DNA of 64,000 nucleotides from Streptomyces globosus (GCF_003325375.1 NZ_CP030862.1:3475501-3539500), one strand, 5' to 3'. Positions 41,433 to 49,959 are shown, counted from the first letter of the stretch. Numbers and translations are program-made. Notes: generated by a model from the letters alone, not told the origin.

Positions 41433-41549
41433 ATGGCGGGCGATGGCCAGACCATGCCGTTCTACTGGCTCCACCCCGACGGCGCCCACGCCGTCAGCGC
41501 CCTCCTCACCCCCGCACAGCCGCTCGTCCCCGCCCTCGGCAACCCGTGA
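41433..41549 (+). CDS. Short coding-like ORF, unassigned
   Basis: Thirty-eight codons (MAGDGQTMPFYWLHPDGAHA...) with strong G/C third positions, ending TGA at 41547-41549. No good ribosome site and no recognised family. It may be a small protein or a remnant. It lies in the otherwise empty stretch before the peptide locus. Confidence 0.3.
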   Translation: MAGDGQTMPFYWLHPDGAHAVSALLTPAQPLVPALGNP

Positions 41550-41682
41550 CCCGGACCGGCTGCACACCGCCGAGCAGCCCGACCGCCTTCGCTGGCCGCA
41601 CGCGCGGGATCCGCGCGGAGTGCCCGGGCACCGTCGGCCCCGAAGGAGGGGCGGGGGAGAACCCCGCCCCTCCTCCCGCTCG

Positions 41683-41829
41683 TCAGCGCCGGCCGCGGAG
41701 ACTGCCGAGGAGCCTGCGCGCCTGCTCCTGCCTGCGCGGGTCCGCAGCGGCCCGGCGTACCGACGCGATGGCCCGCCGCCCCTGGGGGCTGCGGCTGAAC
41801 ACCTTGAGCCTGGCGAGTAGTCCGGACAC
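41683..41829 (-). CDS. Small basic conserved streptomycete protein
   Basis: A 48-residue, very basic protein (LLARLKVFSRSPQGRRAIAS... ending RRLLGSLRGRR). The SPQGRR ... RRAAADP pattern is one I recognise from short hypothetical proteins of many streptomycetes, function unknown. GTG start at 41829 with GGGAGGG upstream. Divergent from the peptide precursor gene, sharing a 280-bp promoter region that is unusually AT-rich near 42005-42110. Confidence 0.65.
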   Translation of the reverse strand: MSGLLARLKVFSRSPQGRRAIASVRRAAADPRRQEQARRLLGSLRGRR

Positions 41830-42112
41830 GGTTCCCTCCCGGTGTGGCCCGTCGTTTCGACGCCGTGTGCCCCGGCCCCGCCCGCGCAAACGGCGGCCCC
41901 GGGGGGATTTGCATTCGCCGTGGGGGCCCAAAACGCCGATGAGCAGGGAAAACGCCTGCGGAACAAGCCCTCCCGCGGGGCGGAATCTGGAGTGCGGATG
42001 GAGCGCGGCTTTAATTGCGGCGGAATGTGAAAAACGCATCTGTGCAAGGCCGTTGGAGGCCCGTAACGTATTTCCCGTAAGCACGACCGAACGGAAAACA
42101 GGAGGAAAAACC

Positions 42113-42232
42113 ATGATCTCCACCGTCAAGGCCAGCGCCGTCACCGCCGTCGTCCACAACCGCGCCGTGGTCCACAACCGGGCCGTCGTCCACAACCGCG
42201 CGGTCGTGCACAACCGCACGGTGGCCAAGTGA
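42113..42232 (+). CDS. Putative RiPP precursor with four AVVHNR repeats
   Basis: A 39-residue peptide. A short leader-like segment MISTVKASAVT is followed by four perfect tandem copies of Ala-Val-Val-His-Asn-Arg and a TVAK tail. AGGAGG lies 7 nt before the ATG, a very strong ribosome site. A 13-bp hairpin follows 24 nt after the stop, before a gene for a leader-binding/YcaO protein. Size, position, repeat structure and expression signals are those of a ribosomally made and modified peptide precursor. There is no Cys; Ser/Thr occur only outside the repeats. Product unknown. Confidence 0.8.
   Translation: MISTVKASAVTAVVHNRAVVHNRAVVHNRAVVHNRTVAK
42146..42217 (+). repeat. Four 18-bp tandem repeats encoding AVVHNR
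   Basis: Units at 42146, 42164, 42182 and 42200. The DNA units differ only at synonymous third positions (GTC/GTG, CGC/CGG, GCC/GCG), so the peptide repeat is exact while the DNA has drifted. This suggests selection for the hexapeptide. Confidence 0.95.
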
Positions 42233-42256
42233 AGCTGACCGTCTAAGGTCCTTCTC

Positions 42257-42290
42257 CCACGGCCCCGGGATCCATCCCCCGGGGCCGTGG
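42257..42290 (+). terminator. Hairpin between precursor and YcaO genes
   Basis: A 13-bp perfect stem CCACGGCCCCGGG / CCCGGGGCCGTGG with an 8-nt loop, followed by CCCTTTGT. It probably acts as a partial terminator, giving more precursor than enzyme transcript, a common RiPP arrangement. Confidence 0.75.
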
Positions 42291-42325
42291 CCCTTTGTAT
42301 CGGAACTCGTTTCATGGGGGCGGTA

Positions 42326-44503
42326 ATGCCGGCGGAAGACACCGCTTGGGAACTCCTGGACACCGAGGTGTACGACCTCGGACAGGATATGTGCTTTCTT
42401 GCCACACCGAACGGCGGACAGTTCTACATTTCCGCCCCGCCGGACGAGTTCCGCGCCTGGCTGGCACGCTGCGACGGCACCAGGACCCGCACCGAACTGC
42501 TCGCCGGAATGTCCCCCGACTACGCCGAGGTCGTCGACGTCCTCCGGGACGACGGCTGCCTGCGCCCGGCCGGGGCCGCCCGCGACGCCGACCGGGCCGC
42601 CCGCATCGCCCGCACCACCGTGCTCCTCACCGGCGCGCCCGAACTGACCAACCCCCTCGCCCACGCGCTTGCCACCACCGGATACCGGCACGTCGGGCCG
42701 GCCCCCGAAGACCTAATCGCGATTGACGCCGCCGATCTCACCGACACCGTGCTCGTCGCCGCCTTCCCCCACCCCGCGCACGCCGAACTCGGCCGACTCG
42801 ACGGACTGTGCGCGCGACTCGGCCTGCGCTGGCTGCCGCTGCGCCACGAACGCGGCCGGGCCGTCCTCGGCCCCGCCATCACCCCGGGCGTCTCGGCCGA
42901 CTTCACCGACGTACTGGAGCGCCGGCTCAGCGCGGCTGCCGACCCGCGGATCCCCGAAGCCATGCGGGCCGCGCCGCCACCCGGGGCCCGCCGGCTCCGC
43001 GGCGGCGACATCCGCTGGACCGCCTCCCAACTCGCCGTGAGCCTGGAGCGCTGGATCAGCGGCGAGGCCGCCGTCGACGAGGCCGAGCTCGATCCGCGCC
43101 GCCTCACCCGCCTCGAACGCACCATCCTGCCCGTCCCCACCCGGCCGCGGCCCGTGGTCCGCGGCAACCCCGACGACGACCTGCTCCTCGACGACCAGGT
43201 CGGCGTGGTGACCGGAGTCCAGGAGCTGGCTCCGCTCCCCGGCATGCCCGCGCAACTGCGGGTGTGCGCCGTGGACGTCGCCGACATGCGGCGCGTCGCG
43301 GACTGGCCCAACGACCGGCAGGCGTTCGGCACGTCCTGGTCCGATTTCGACGCCGCCCGCCGCAGCGCCGTCGGAGAGGCAGTCGAACGCTACTGCGGCA
43401 GCCGGCTCCCCGAGGACCGCCTCCGCTTCGGCAGCCACGCGAGCCTGCGCCGGGCCGGGATCCCCGCGCTCGACCCGCGCCGCCTACACCTGTACTCCGA
43501 GCGGCAGTACCGAAGCGACGGCTTCCCCTTCGCCCCGCTGACCACCGACGCCGAGTGCTCCTGGGTCGAGGGCCGCTCCTGGACGACCGGCGAACCGGTG
43601 TGGGTGCCCGCCTTCCTCGTCGCCCACGGCGAGCACGACCCGCTCCCGTACTCCGACCCGCTCGTCGCCGGCGTGGCCTGCGGCACCAGCGAGGAGCACG
43701 CCGTCACCTCCGGGCTCGAAGAGGTCATCGAGCGCGACACGACCATGCTGTGGTGGGCGAACGCAGCCCGCCTGCCCCGGCTGCCGATGACGGACCGGCT
43801 CCGCGCCCTCACCGCGGACAGCGCCGACGCCTACGACACCACCCTGATCCCCCTGGACAACGAGTTCGGTGTCCCCGTACTCGCCGCCGTCGTCCGCGAC
43901 CGCGCCACCGGCTGGCTCGCCATCGGCTTCGCCACCCGCCCCGACCCGTACGAGGCGGCGGAGAAGGCGCTCGCCGAGGGGTTCACGCTGCACCACACCT
44001 GCCGCTTCCTCGACGACGAGAAGGCTCTCGGGGACGGTGTGGCGGACCTGCCGCACCTCGGCAACCTCATGCCGTACCGCGCCGACCGCCGCTACCTCGA
44101 CTCCTACCGCCCCGACTTCGCGGACGTCCGCGACCTGCTGTGCCAGCAGCAGCTCCACCTCGACCCGCGGGCCGGCGAGCACGTCGCGCCCTGGCTGGAG
44201 GACCTCCCCTTCCGCCCCTGGCACGGGCTGCCCGCCCTCGGCGAGCGGCGCCTCGCCGCCTACCGGGAACGCGTCGAGGCCCGCGGATTCGAGGTCATCA
44301 GTGTCGACCTGACGACCTGTGACGCCGAGGCGGCCGGGTTCTCCGCCGCGCACACGATCGTGCCGGGCCTCGTGTCGAACTTCCCCGCCGGCATGCCCAT
44401 GTGGGGCAACGGCAGGATCGGCCGCGCCGGCGTCCGGCTGGGCTGGCGGCCGCAGCCGCTCGCCGAGACCGAGTACAACGTATTCCCGCTACCCCACGCG
44501 TGA
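42326..44503 (+). CDS. YcaO-domain peptide-modifying enzyme with leader-binding domain
   Basis: A 725-residue fusion. Residues 1-82 resemble a RiPP recognition element (PqqD-like winged helix: LGQDMCFLATPNGGQFYISA, CDGTRTRTELLAG). Residues 83-230 look like a degenerate E1/ThiF-type partner domain lacking CxxC zinc ligands. The YcaO domain (about 265-690) keeps the ATP-binding signature (SAVGEAVERY near residue 349; SEEHAVTSGLEEVIERD near 453). It ends VFPLPHA, reminiscent of proline-rich SagD C-termini. YcaO enzymes activate backbone amides with ATP. No dehydrogenase, TfuA or HopD partner is seen. ATG at 42326 has GGGGGC upstream; ATG at 42314 is possible. Confidence 0.85.
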   Translation: MPAEDTAWELLDTEVYDLGQDMCFLATPNGGQFYISAPPDEFRAWLARCDGTRTRTELLAGMSPDYAEVVDVLRDDGCLRPAGAARDADRAARIARTTVLLTGAPELTNPLAHALATTGYRHVGPAPEDLIAIDAADLTDTVLVAAFPHPAHAELGRLDGLCARLGLRWLPLRHERGRAVLGPAITPGVSADFTDVLERRLSAAADPRIPEAMRAAPPPGARRLRGGDIRWTASQLAVSLERWISGEAAVDEAELDPRRLTRLERTILPVPTRPRPVVRGNPDDDLLLDDQVGVVTGVQELAPLPGMPAQLRVCAVDVADMRRVADWPNDRQAFGTSWSDFDAARRSAVGEAVERYCGSRLPEDRLRFGSHASLRRAGIPALDPRRLHLYSERQYRSDGFPFAPLTTDAECSWVEGRSWTTGEPVWVPAFLVAHGEHDPLPYSDPLVAGVACGTSEEHAVTSGLEEVIERDTTMLWWANAARLPRLPMTDRLRALTADSADAYDTTLIPLDNEFGVPVLAAVVRDRATGWLAIGFATRPDPYEAAEKALAEGFTLHHTCRFLDDEKALGDGVADLPHLGNLMPYRADRRYLDSYRPDFADVRDLLCQQQLHLDPRAGEHVAPWLEDLPFRPWHGLPALGERRLAAYRERVEARGFEVISVDLTTCDAEAAGFSAAHTIVPGLVSNFPAGMPMWGNGRIGRAGVRLGWRPQPLAETEYNVFPLPHA

Positions 44504-44511
44504 GGGACACG

Positions 44512-45771
44512 ATGGCTGTCATCGACACGTTCGGCCTGCCCAACACCAAGGGCCGCAGGCCCCTGATCGTCGCGCAGATCGTCGACGCCCTGGGCACCGG
44601 CCTCTTCCTGCCCTTCGCGGTGGTGTACTTCCACGCCGCCAAGGGCATCCCCCTGACCACGGTCGGCCTGATGCTGTCGACCGGCGCCCTGCTCTCCCTG
44701 CCCGCGGGCCCGCTCGGAGGCAGGCTGATCGACCGGATCGGGCCGCGGCGCGTCCTCGTCTCGGCCAATCTGATCCGCGTCCTCACCTTCACCGCCTACG
44801 TGTTCACCGACACCCCCTGGCAGCTCGTCCTCCTCGTCACGGCCACCATGTGGGGCGACAGCCTCTTCCGGCCCTCCGTCTTCGCCCTCGTCGCCCAGGT
44901 CGCCGACGACGGGCACCGGGCCCGCTGGTACGCGATGGACCGCTCCCTGCGCAACGCCGGTATCGGCGCGGGCGGCCTCATCGGCAGCACTTTCGTCGGC
45001 TGGGGCGGCACCTCCGGCTACACCGCCGTCGTCGTCCTGAACGCCCTGTCGTTCCTCCTCGCCGCCGGGCTCGTCGCGACCTGGCGCCGGGGCGCCCTCC
45101 GGAGCCCCGCCGCCCCCGCCCCAGCCGACGCCGCCCGGAAGGCGGAACCGCGCGCCGGCTACCGGGAGGTCCTCGCCGACCGGCCGTTCCTCGCCGTCCT
45201 CACCACCACCTGGGTGTTCGCCCTGTGCGACCTGGCGCTGACCCTGCTGCTGAGCGCGTACATCATCGAGGGGCGCGGGCTCCCCGAGTGGCAGCCCGGC
45301 ATGCTCTTCGCGATCAACACGGTCATGGTGGTGCTCGGCCAGACCGCCCTGGCCAAGGCCGTGGAGAGGTACCGGCGGCCCGCCGTGCTCCAGACGGCGG
45401 CCGTCCTGTGGATGGCGTCCTTCCTGGTCATCGCGGCCGTGCCCGGCGACCACGCGAGCCTCGCCTTCTGCGGGCTCGTCCTCGGCATGGTCGTCTTCAC
45501 GGTCGCCGAACTGCTCCAGGCCCCCACCACCAGCGCGCTGATCGTGGGCATGGCCGCGGGGCACCTCCGCGGCCGCTACCTGGGCATGGAGGAGCTGATG
45601 TGGAGCCTCGCCAAGGTGCTGGCGCCGACCGTGTTCACCGGGCTGCTGGCCTTCGGGGCCGCCCTGCCGTGGCTCATGCTGTGCGCCTTCTGCCTCGTCG
45701 CCGTCGTCCTGCTCCAGCGGCTCAACCGGGTGCTGCCGGCGCACGTCCAGCGGGAGACCGCCGATGTCTGA
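44512..45771 (+). CDS. MFS transporter, likely peptide exporter
   Basis: A 419-residue major facilitator protein with about 12 hydrophobic helices and the loop motif GGRLIDRIGPRRVL between helices 2 and 3. It starts 8 nt after the YcaO gene and overlaps the next gene by 8 nt, so it belongs to the same operon. It probably exports the modified peptide or provides immunity (inference from context). GAGGGACACG precedes the ATG. Confidence 0.88.
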   Translation: MAVIDTFGLPNTKGRRPLIVAQIVDALGTGLFLPFAVVYFHAAKGIPLTTVGLMLSTGALLSLPAGPLGGRLIDRIGPRRVLVSANLIRVLTFTAYVFTDTPWQLVLLVTATMWGDSLFRPSVFALVAQVADDGHRARWYAMDRSLRNAGIGAGGLIGSTFVGWGGTSGYTAVVVLNALSFLLAAGLVATWRRGALRSPAAPAPADAARKAEPRAGYREVLADRPFLAVLTTTWVFALCDLALTLLLSAYIIEGRGLPEWQPGMLFAINTVMVVLGQTALAKAVERYRRPAVLQTAAVLWMASFLVIAAVPGDHASLAFCGLVLGMVVFTVAELLQAPTTSALIVGMAAGHLRGRYLGMEELMWSLAKVLAPTVFTGLLAFGAALPWLMLCAFCLVAVVLLQRLNRVLPAHVQRETADV

Positions 45772-46300
45772 GCCCGGCTCCGCACCCCTGCACCTCGGCG
45801 AGTTCCGCGAGGTCTACCACCGGGTCTACCGCGAACCGCCCTACCACGAGGACACGGCGGACGCGGACGGCTTCGCCCGGCAACTCGCCGGCCACGCGGC
45901 CCTGCCGGGCTTCGCCGTCGCCACCGTCCGCGACGGCGCGACCCTGACCGGGTTCGCCTACGGAGTCCACCGAGGGGCCGGCTGGTGGCACCCGCGGGCC
46001 GCCGCCCCCGCACCTCGGTGGCTGCGCCGCCTGCCGTTGTTCTACGTGTACGAGCTCGCGGTCGTCCGGGAGGCCCGCGGCCGCGGGCACGGCCGCCTGC
46101 TCCTCGACCGGCTGCTGGCCGACCGCAGCGAGCCGTACGCCGTCCTGGCCGCATCCGGGAAGGCGCCGGCCCGCGACATGTACCGGCGGTGGGGCTGGAC
46201 CGAGGCGGGCAGGCTGACGGGCCCGCCGCACGGCGTGGACCTCCTCGTCCTGCCGCTGCCGCAACAGCACCGTCCCGACCGCCGCGGGGAGACCGGATGA
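45764..46300 (+). CDS. GNAT-family N-acetyltransferase
   Basis: A 178-residue acetyltransferase. The coenzyme-A-binding motif lies at YELAVVREARGRGHGRLLLD (R/Q-x-x-G-x-G/A), and the late strand at LAASGKAPARDMYRRWGW is typical of GNATs. In a peptide operon it could acetylate the product, or protect the producer. Overlaps the MFS gene by 8 nt and the regulator gene by 4 nt. Confidence 0.85.
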   Translation: MSEPGSAPLHLGEFREVYHRVYREPPYHEDTADADGFARQLAGHAALPGFAVATVRDGATLTGFAYGVHRGAGWWHPRAAAPAPRWLRRLPLFYVYELAVVREARGRGHGRLLLDRLLADRSEPYAVLAASGKAPARDMYRRWGWTEAGRLTGPPHGVDLLVLPLPQQHRPDRRGETG

Positions 46301-46896
46301 ACACCGACGTGCTGGTCCACGACGACCTCGCCCTGTCCCGCGCCGCGCTCACCGCCCTCCTGGACGGCTTCCCCGGCCTCACCGTCGTCGCATCCGCCGA
46401 CAGCGCCTACGCCGCCCTGGAGTTCGCCGAACTCCACCGTCCCGATGTCGTCCTCATCAGCTTCGGCGGCCGGGACGAGGAGACCCTCGAGGCCGCCGAG
46501 AAGATCGCCGTCCTCCCGGGCAGCCGAACCCTGCTCCTCGCCACCGCCTGCCCCCGGCCCCTCGTCCGCAGGGCCCTCGCCGGCGGCATCGGCGGACTGG
46601 TCCGCCGCAGCGACCCGCCCGAACGCCTCGCCGAGGCCGTCCGCCGCGTGCACCGCGGAGAGCGGGTCTTCGACGACGGGCCCGCGGCAGCGCCGGGCGG
46701 GGACTGCCCGCTCACCCGCCGGCAGCTGTCCGTCCTCGAACTCCTCCACCGCGGCGACCCCGTCCCGCAGATCGCCGCCCGGCTCTCCCTGTCCGAAGGC
46801 ACCGCCCGCAACTACGTCTCCGCCGTCGTGTCCGCCATGGGCGCCCGCAACCGCATCGACGCGCTGCGCATGGCCCGCGAACGGGAGTGGATCTGA
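46297..46896 (+). CDS. LuxR/NarL-type regulator with atypical receiver
   Basis: A 199-residue protein with an N-terminal receiver-like domain and a C-terminal LuxR helix-turn-helix (LTRRQLSVLELLHRGDPVPQ ... LSEGTARNYVSAVVSAMGAR). At the position of the phospho-acceptor, the usual PDVVLLDL reads PDVVLISF, so the aspartate is replaced by serine. It therefore cannot be switched by ordinary phosphorylation and may respond to a ligand. Likely the pathway regulator of the peptide operon; overlaps the GNAT gene by 4 nt. Confidence 0.87.
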   Translation: MNTDVLVHDDLALSRAALTALLDGFPGLTVVASADSAYAALEFAELHRPDVVLISFGGRDEETLEAAEKIAVLPGSRTLLLATACPRPLVRRALAGGIGGLVRRSDPPERLAEAVRRVHRGERVFDDGPAAAPGGDCPLTRRQLSVLELLHRGDPVPQIAARLSLSEGTARNYVSAVVSAMGARNRIDALRMAREREWI

Positions 46897-46998
46897 TCCC
46901 GGCCGCCCCGGCCCCGCACCCCGCCCCGCCCGCACACCCCCCACCGACCCGCCGGCCCCCATCCCGCCGACGCACCCACCCGTACAAGGACGGCTCGC

Positions 46999-48693
46999 AT
47001 GCCCCACTCCACCGCCCCCAGCGGCGGCAGGCTGCCCCGGGAGGTCGCCGACGCCCACGTCGACGCCTTCGTCGCCCTCGACCCGATCGCCGCCACCTTC
47101 CTCGGTGTCGCCGCCGGCTCCGACCGCCTCCCCGACCTCTCGCCCGACGGCCGGCACGCCGCCGCCGACCTGGCCCGCACCACCCTGCGACAGCTCGCCG
47201 AAGCCGAGCGGGAGCCCGGCGCCGACACCGCCGCCGAACGCCGCTGCGCCCGCCTGCTCCGCGAGCGGCTCACCGCCGAACTCGCCGTCCACGAGGCCGG
47301 CGAGCACCTCCGCACGGTCGGCAACCTCGGCTCGCCGCTGCACGAGGTCCGCGACGTCTTCACCCTCACCCCCCAGGACACCGCCGAGGACTGGGCGGCG
47401 ATCGGACGGCGGTTGTACGCCGTCCCCGACGCCCTCGCCGGCTACCAGGCTTCCCTGGGCACCGGACTCGCCCGCGGCCTCACCGCGGGGCCCCGGCAGA
47501 CCGCCGCCGTCATCGGCCAGCTGACCGAGTGGATCGGCACGGACCGCAGCTGGTTCCAGGAGTTCACCGACCCCTGCCCCGAGCCGCTGCGCCCCGGGCT
47601 CGACGGCGCCGCCGCGGCCGCCACCGGTGCCCTCGCCGAACTCCGCGACTGGCTCCGCGACACCTACGCGCCGGCCGTCGCGGACGCGCCGGACGTCGCC
47701 GGCAGGGAGCGCTACGTCCGCCTCGCCCGCCACCACAACGGCACCGACCTCGACCTGGACGAGGCCTACGCCTACGGCTGGGCCGAGTTCCGCCGGCTGC
47801 TCGCCGAGATGCGCACCGAGGCCGCACGCGTTCTGCCCGGCGCCACCGACCCGTGGGAGGCGCTGGCCTGGTGCGACCGGCACGGCGACGCCGTCGAAGG
47901 CGTCGAGGAGACCCGGCAGTGGCTCCAGACGCTGATGGACGACACCATCGGCCTCCTCGACGGCACCCACTTCGAACTGGCCCCGCGCGTTCGCAGGGTC
48001 GAGTCGCACATCGCCCCGCGGGGCAGCGCCGCCGCCCCCTACTACACCGAGCCGTCCCTGGACTTCTCCCGGCCCGGACGCACCTGGCTCCCGACCATGG
48101 GCGAGACCCGCTTCCCCGTCTACGACCTCGTCACCACCTGGTACCACGAGGGCGTACCCGGCCACCACCTCCAGCTCGCCCAGTGGGCGCACGTCGCCGA
48201 CGACCTCTCCCGCTACCAGACCACCCTGGGCCTCGTCGGCGCCAACGCCGAGGGCTGGGCGCTGTACGCGGAGCGCCTCATGGACGAACTGGGCTTCCTG
48301 ACCGACCCGCAGCGCCGCCTCGGCTACCTGGACGCGCAGATGATGCGGGCCGTCCGCGTCATCGTCGACATCGGCATGCACCTGGAACTGGAGATCCCGA
48401 AGGACTCGCCCTTCCACCCGGGCGAACGCTGGACACCCTCCCTGGCCCAGGAGTTCCTCGGCCGGCACACCAGCCGCCCCGCCGACTACGTCGAGAGCGA
48501 GATCACCCGCTACCTGGGCATGCCCGGCCAGGCCATCGGCTACAAGCTGGGCGAGCGGGTCTGGCTGGCGGGCCGGGAGGCCGCCCGTGCCCGGCACGGC
48601 GCGGGCTTCGACCTCAAGGCCTGGCACATGGCCGCCCTGTCGCAGGGCTCGCTCGGCCTGGACGACCTGCTCGGCGAACTCTCCGCCCTCTGA
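46999..48693 (+). CDS. DUF885 family metallopeptidase
   Basis: A 564-residue protein of the DUF885 family with the zinc signature HEGVPGHH (His383) and a later glutamate in GANAEGWALYAE. No signal peptide, so cytoplasmic. It follows the regulator gene by 102 bp in the same orientation. Family members hydrolyse short peptides; here it could remove the leader or trim repeats, or be unrelated. AAGGAC precedes the ATG at 46999. Confidence 0.85.
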   Translation: MPHSTAPSGGRLPREVADAHVDAFVALDPIAATFLGVAAGSDRLPDLSPDGRHAAADLARTTLRQLAEAEREPGADTAAERRCARLLRERLTAELAVHEAGEHLRTVGNLGSPLHEVRDVFTLTPQDTAEDWAAIGRRLYAVPDALAGYQASLGTGLARGLTAGPRQTAAVIGQLTEWIGTDRSWFQEFTDPCPEPLRPGLDGAAAAATGALAELRDWLRDTYAPAVADAPDVAGRERYVRLARHHNGTDLDLDEAYAYGWAEFRRLLAEMRTEAARVLPGATDPWEALAWCDRHGDAVEGVEETRQWLQTLMDDTIGLLDGTHFELAPRVRRVESHIAPRGSAAAPYYTEPSLDFSRPGRTWLPTMGETRFPVYDLVTTWYHEGVPGHHLQLAQWAHVADDLSRYQTTLGLVGANAEGWALYAERLMDELGFLTDPQRRLGYLDAQMMRAVRVIVDIGMHLELEIPKDSPFHPGERWTPSLAQEFLGRHTSRPADYVESEITRYLGMPGQAIGYKLGERVWLAGREAARARHGAGFDLKAWHMAALSQGSLGLDDLLGELSAL

Positions 48694-48744
48694 CGCGCGC
48701 CCGCGGGGACCCGCCCGCAGGGACCCGCCCGCCCTTGTGCGGTC

Positions 48745-49959
48745 TCATCCGGCACACCGCGAGCCGATGCGGGCGAGCACCGCGCCGGCGCCGTCCTCCG
48801 CCGCGATGCGACGGGCGAGGGCGGCCGCCCGGCGGCGGTGGGCCGGCTCGGACAGGCAGGCGCGGATCGCGGCGCCGAGGGTTTCGGCGGTGAGGTCCCG
48901 CAGCGGCAGGGGCCGGGTGGCCACTCCCAGCCGGTGCAGCCGGGCCGCCCAGAAAGGCTGGTCGGCCATGACGGGCACCGGCACCGCCGGCACCCCGGCC
49001 CGCAGCCCGGCCCCGGTCGTGCCCGCCCCGGCGTGGTGGACGACGGCCGCGGTGCGGGGGAACAGCCAGTCGTGCGGGACGTCGCCGACGGCCAGGACGC
49101 CGTCACCGCAGCCGGCCAGGCCGGCCCACCCGGCCTGGACCACCGCCCGCACCCCCGCCCGCCGCACGGCCGCGGCCACCAGCGCGCTGAGCCGTTCCCC
49201 CTGCCCGGCCGCCATGCTGCCGAACCCGACGAACACCGGCGGCGGCCCCGCCCGCAGGAAGTCGGCCAGGTCGGCCGGGGGCCGCCAGCCGTCGGGCCGC
49301 GCGGGCCACCAGTACCCCGACACACCGACCCCGGAGGGCCAGTCGCGGGGGCGGGGCACCACCAGCGGGCTGAAGCCGTGGAACACAGGCCGGACGCCGT
49401 CCGGCTGCACGGGCGCCTCGGCCGGCAGTCCGAGCCGCCCGCGCAGCCGGGCCGCGGCGCCCGCGAAGACCCCGGCCGCACGCGCCACCACGTCCCGGCC
49501 CGCGGCGAGGTTCGCCTCGGGCCCCCGTCCCTCAGCGGGCCCCTCCGGCGGCAGCGGGAACCGCCGGGTGGCGAACGACGGGGTGAGGTAGGTGCCGATG
49601 ACGGGGACACCGAGCGCCTCACCGGCCGCCAGACTGAGCGGAGCCGGCCCGAAGGCGGTGAGCAGCAGGTCCGCGCCGCCCGCCGCCGCCTCCGCCACCC
49701 CGTCGGCGAGCCCCTCCGCGTACGCCCTGGTCAGAGCCCGCGCCTCCTCCCGGGACGCCGCCCGCGACCAGCCCCGCATGAGCCCCTCGGGGTCCCCCGG
49801 CAGGGGCCGGCACTCGAGGCCGCAGCCTTCGACGAGCGCCGCCAGCGCCGGGTGCGCGGCTACGGCGACCTCATGGCCGGCATCGAGCAGACGCCTCCCC
49901 AGCCCCGTGAACGGGGCGACGTCCCCGCGCGAGCCGGCCGTGACGATCAGAATCCGCAT
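48745..49959 (-). CDS. GT1-family glycosyltransferase
   Basis: A 404-residue GT-B glycosyltransferase. The N-terminal motif MRILIVTAGSRGDVAPFTGL and the C-terminal nucleotide-sugar motif (VGDVPHDWLFPRTAAVVHHA followed by GAGTTGAGLRAGVP) are those of sterol-glucosyltransferase-like and macrolide-type UGTs. The acceptor is unknown. Convergent with the DUF885 gene and divergent from the PfkB kinase gene, so probably not part of the peptide operon. Confidence 0.88.
   Translation of the reverse strand: MRILIVTAGSRGDVAPFTGLGRRLLDAGHEVAVAAHPALAALVEGCGLECRPLPGDPEGLMRGWSRAASREEARALTRAYAEGLADGVAEAAAGGADLLLTAFGPAPLSLAAGEALGVPVIGTYLTPSFATRRFPLPPEGPAEGRGPEANLAAGRDVVARAAGVFAGAAARLRGRLGLPAEAPVQPDGVRPVFHGFSPLVVPRPRDWPSGVGVSGYWWPARPDGWRPPADLADFLRAGPPPVFVGFGSMAAGQGERLSALVAAAVRRAGVRAVVQAGWAGLAGCGDGVLAVGDVPHDWLFPRTAAVVHHAGAGTTGAGLRAGVPAVPVPVMADQPFWAARLHRLGVATRPLPLRDLTAETLGAAIRACLSEPAHRRRAAALARRIAAEDGAGAVLARIGSRCAG

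Noticed and set aside
42146..42217. Tandem repeats as a CRISPR or minisatellite
   Set aside because: The 18-bp units are contiguous with no spacers, are in frame, and vary only at synonymous positions, which fits a coding repeat.
48706..48732. Two copies of GGGACCCGCCCGC after the DUF885 gene
   Set aside because: Short GC-rich repetition without dyad symmetry or a clear role.
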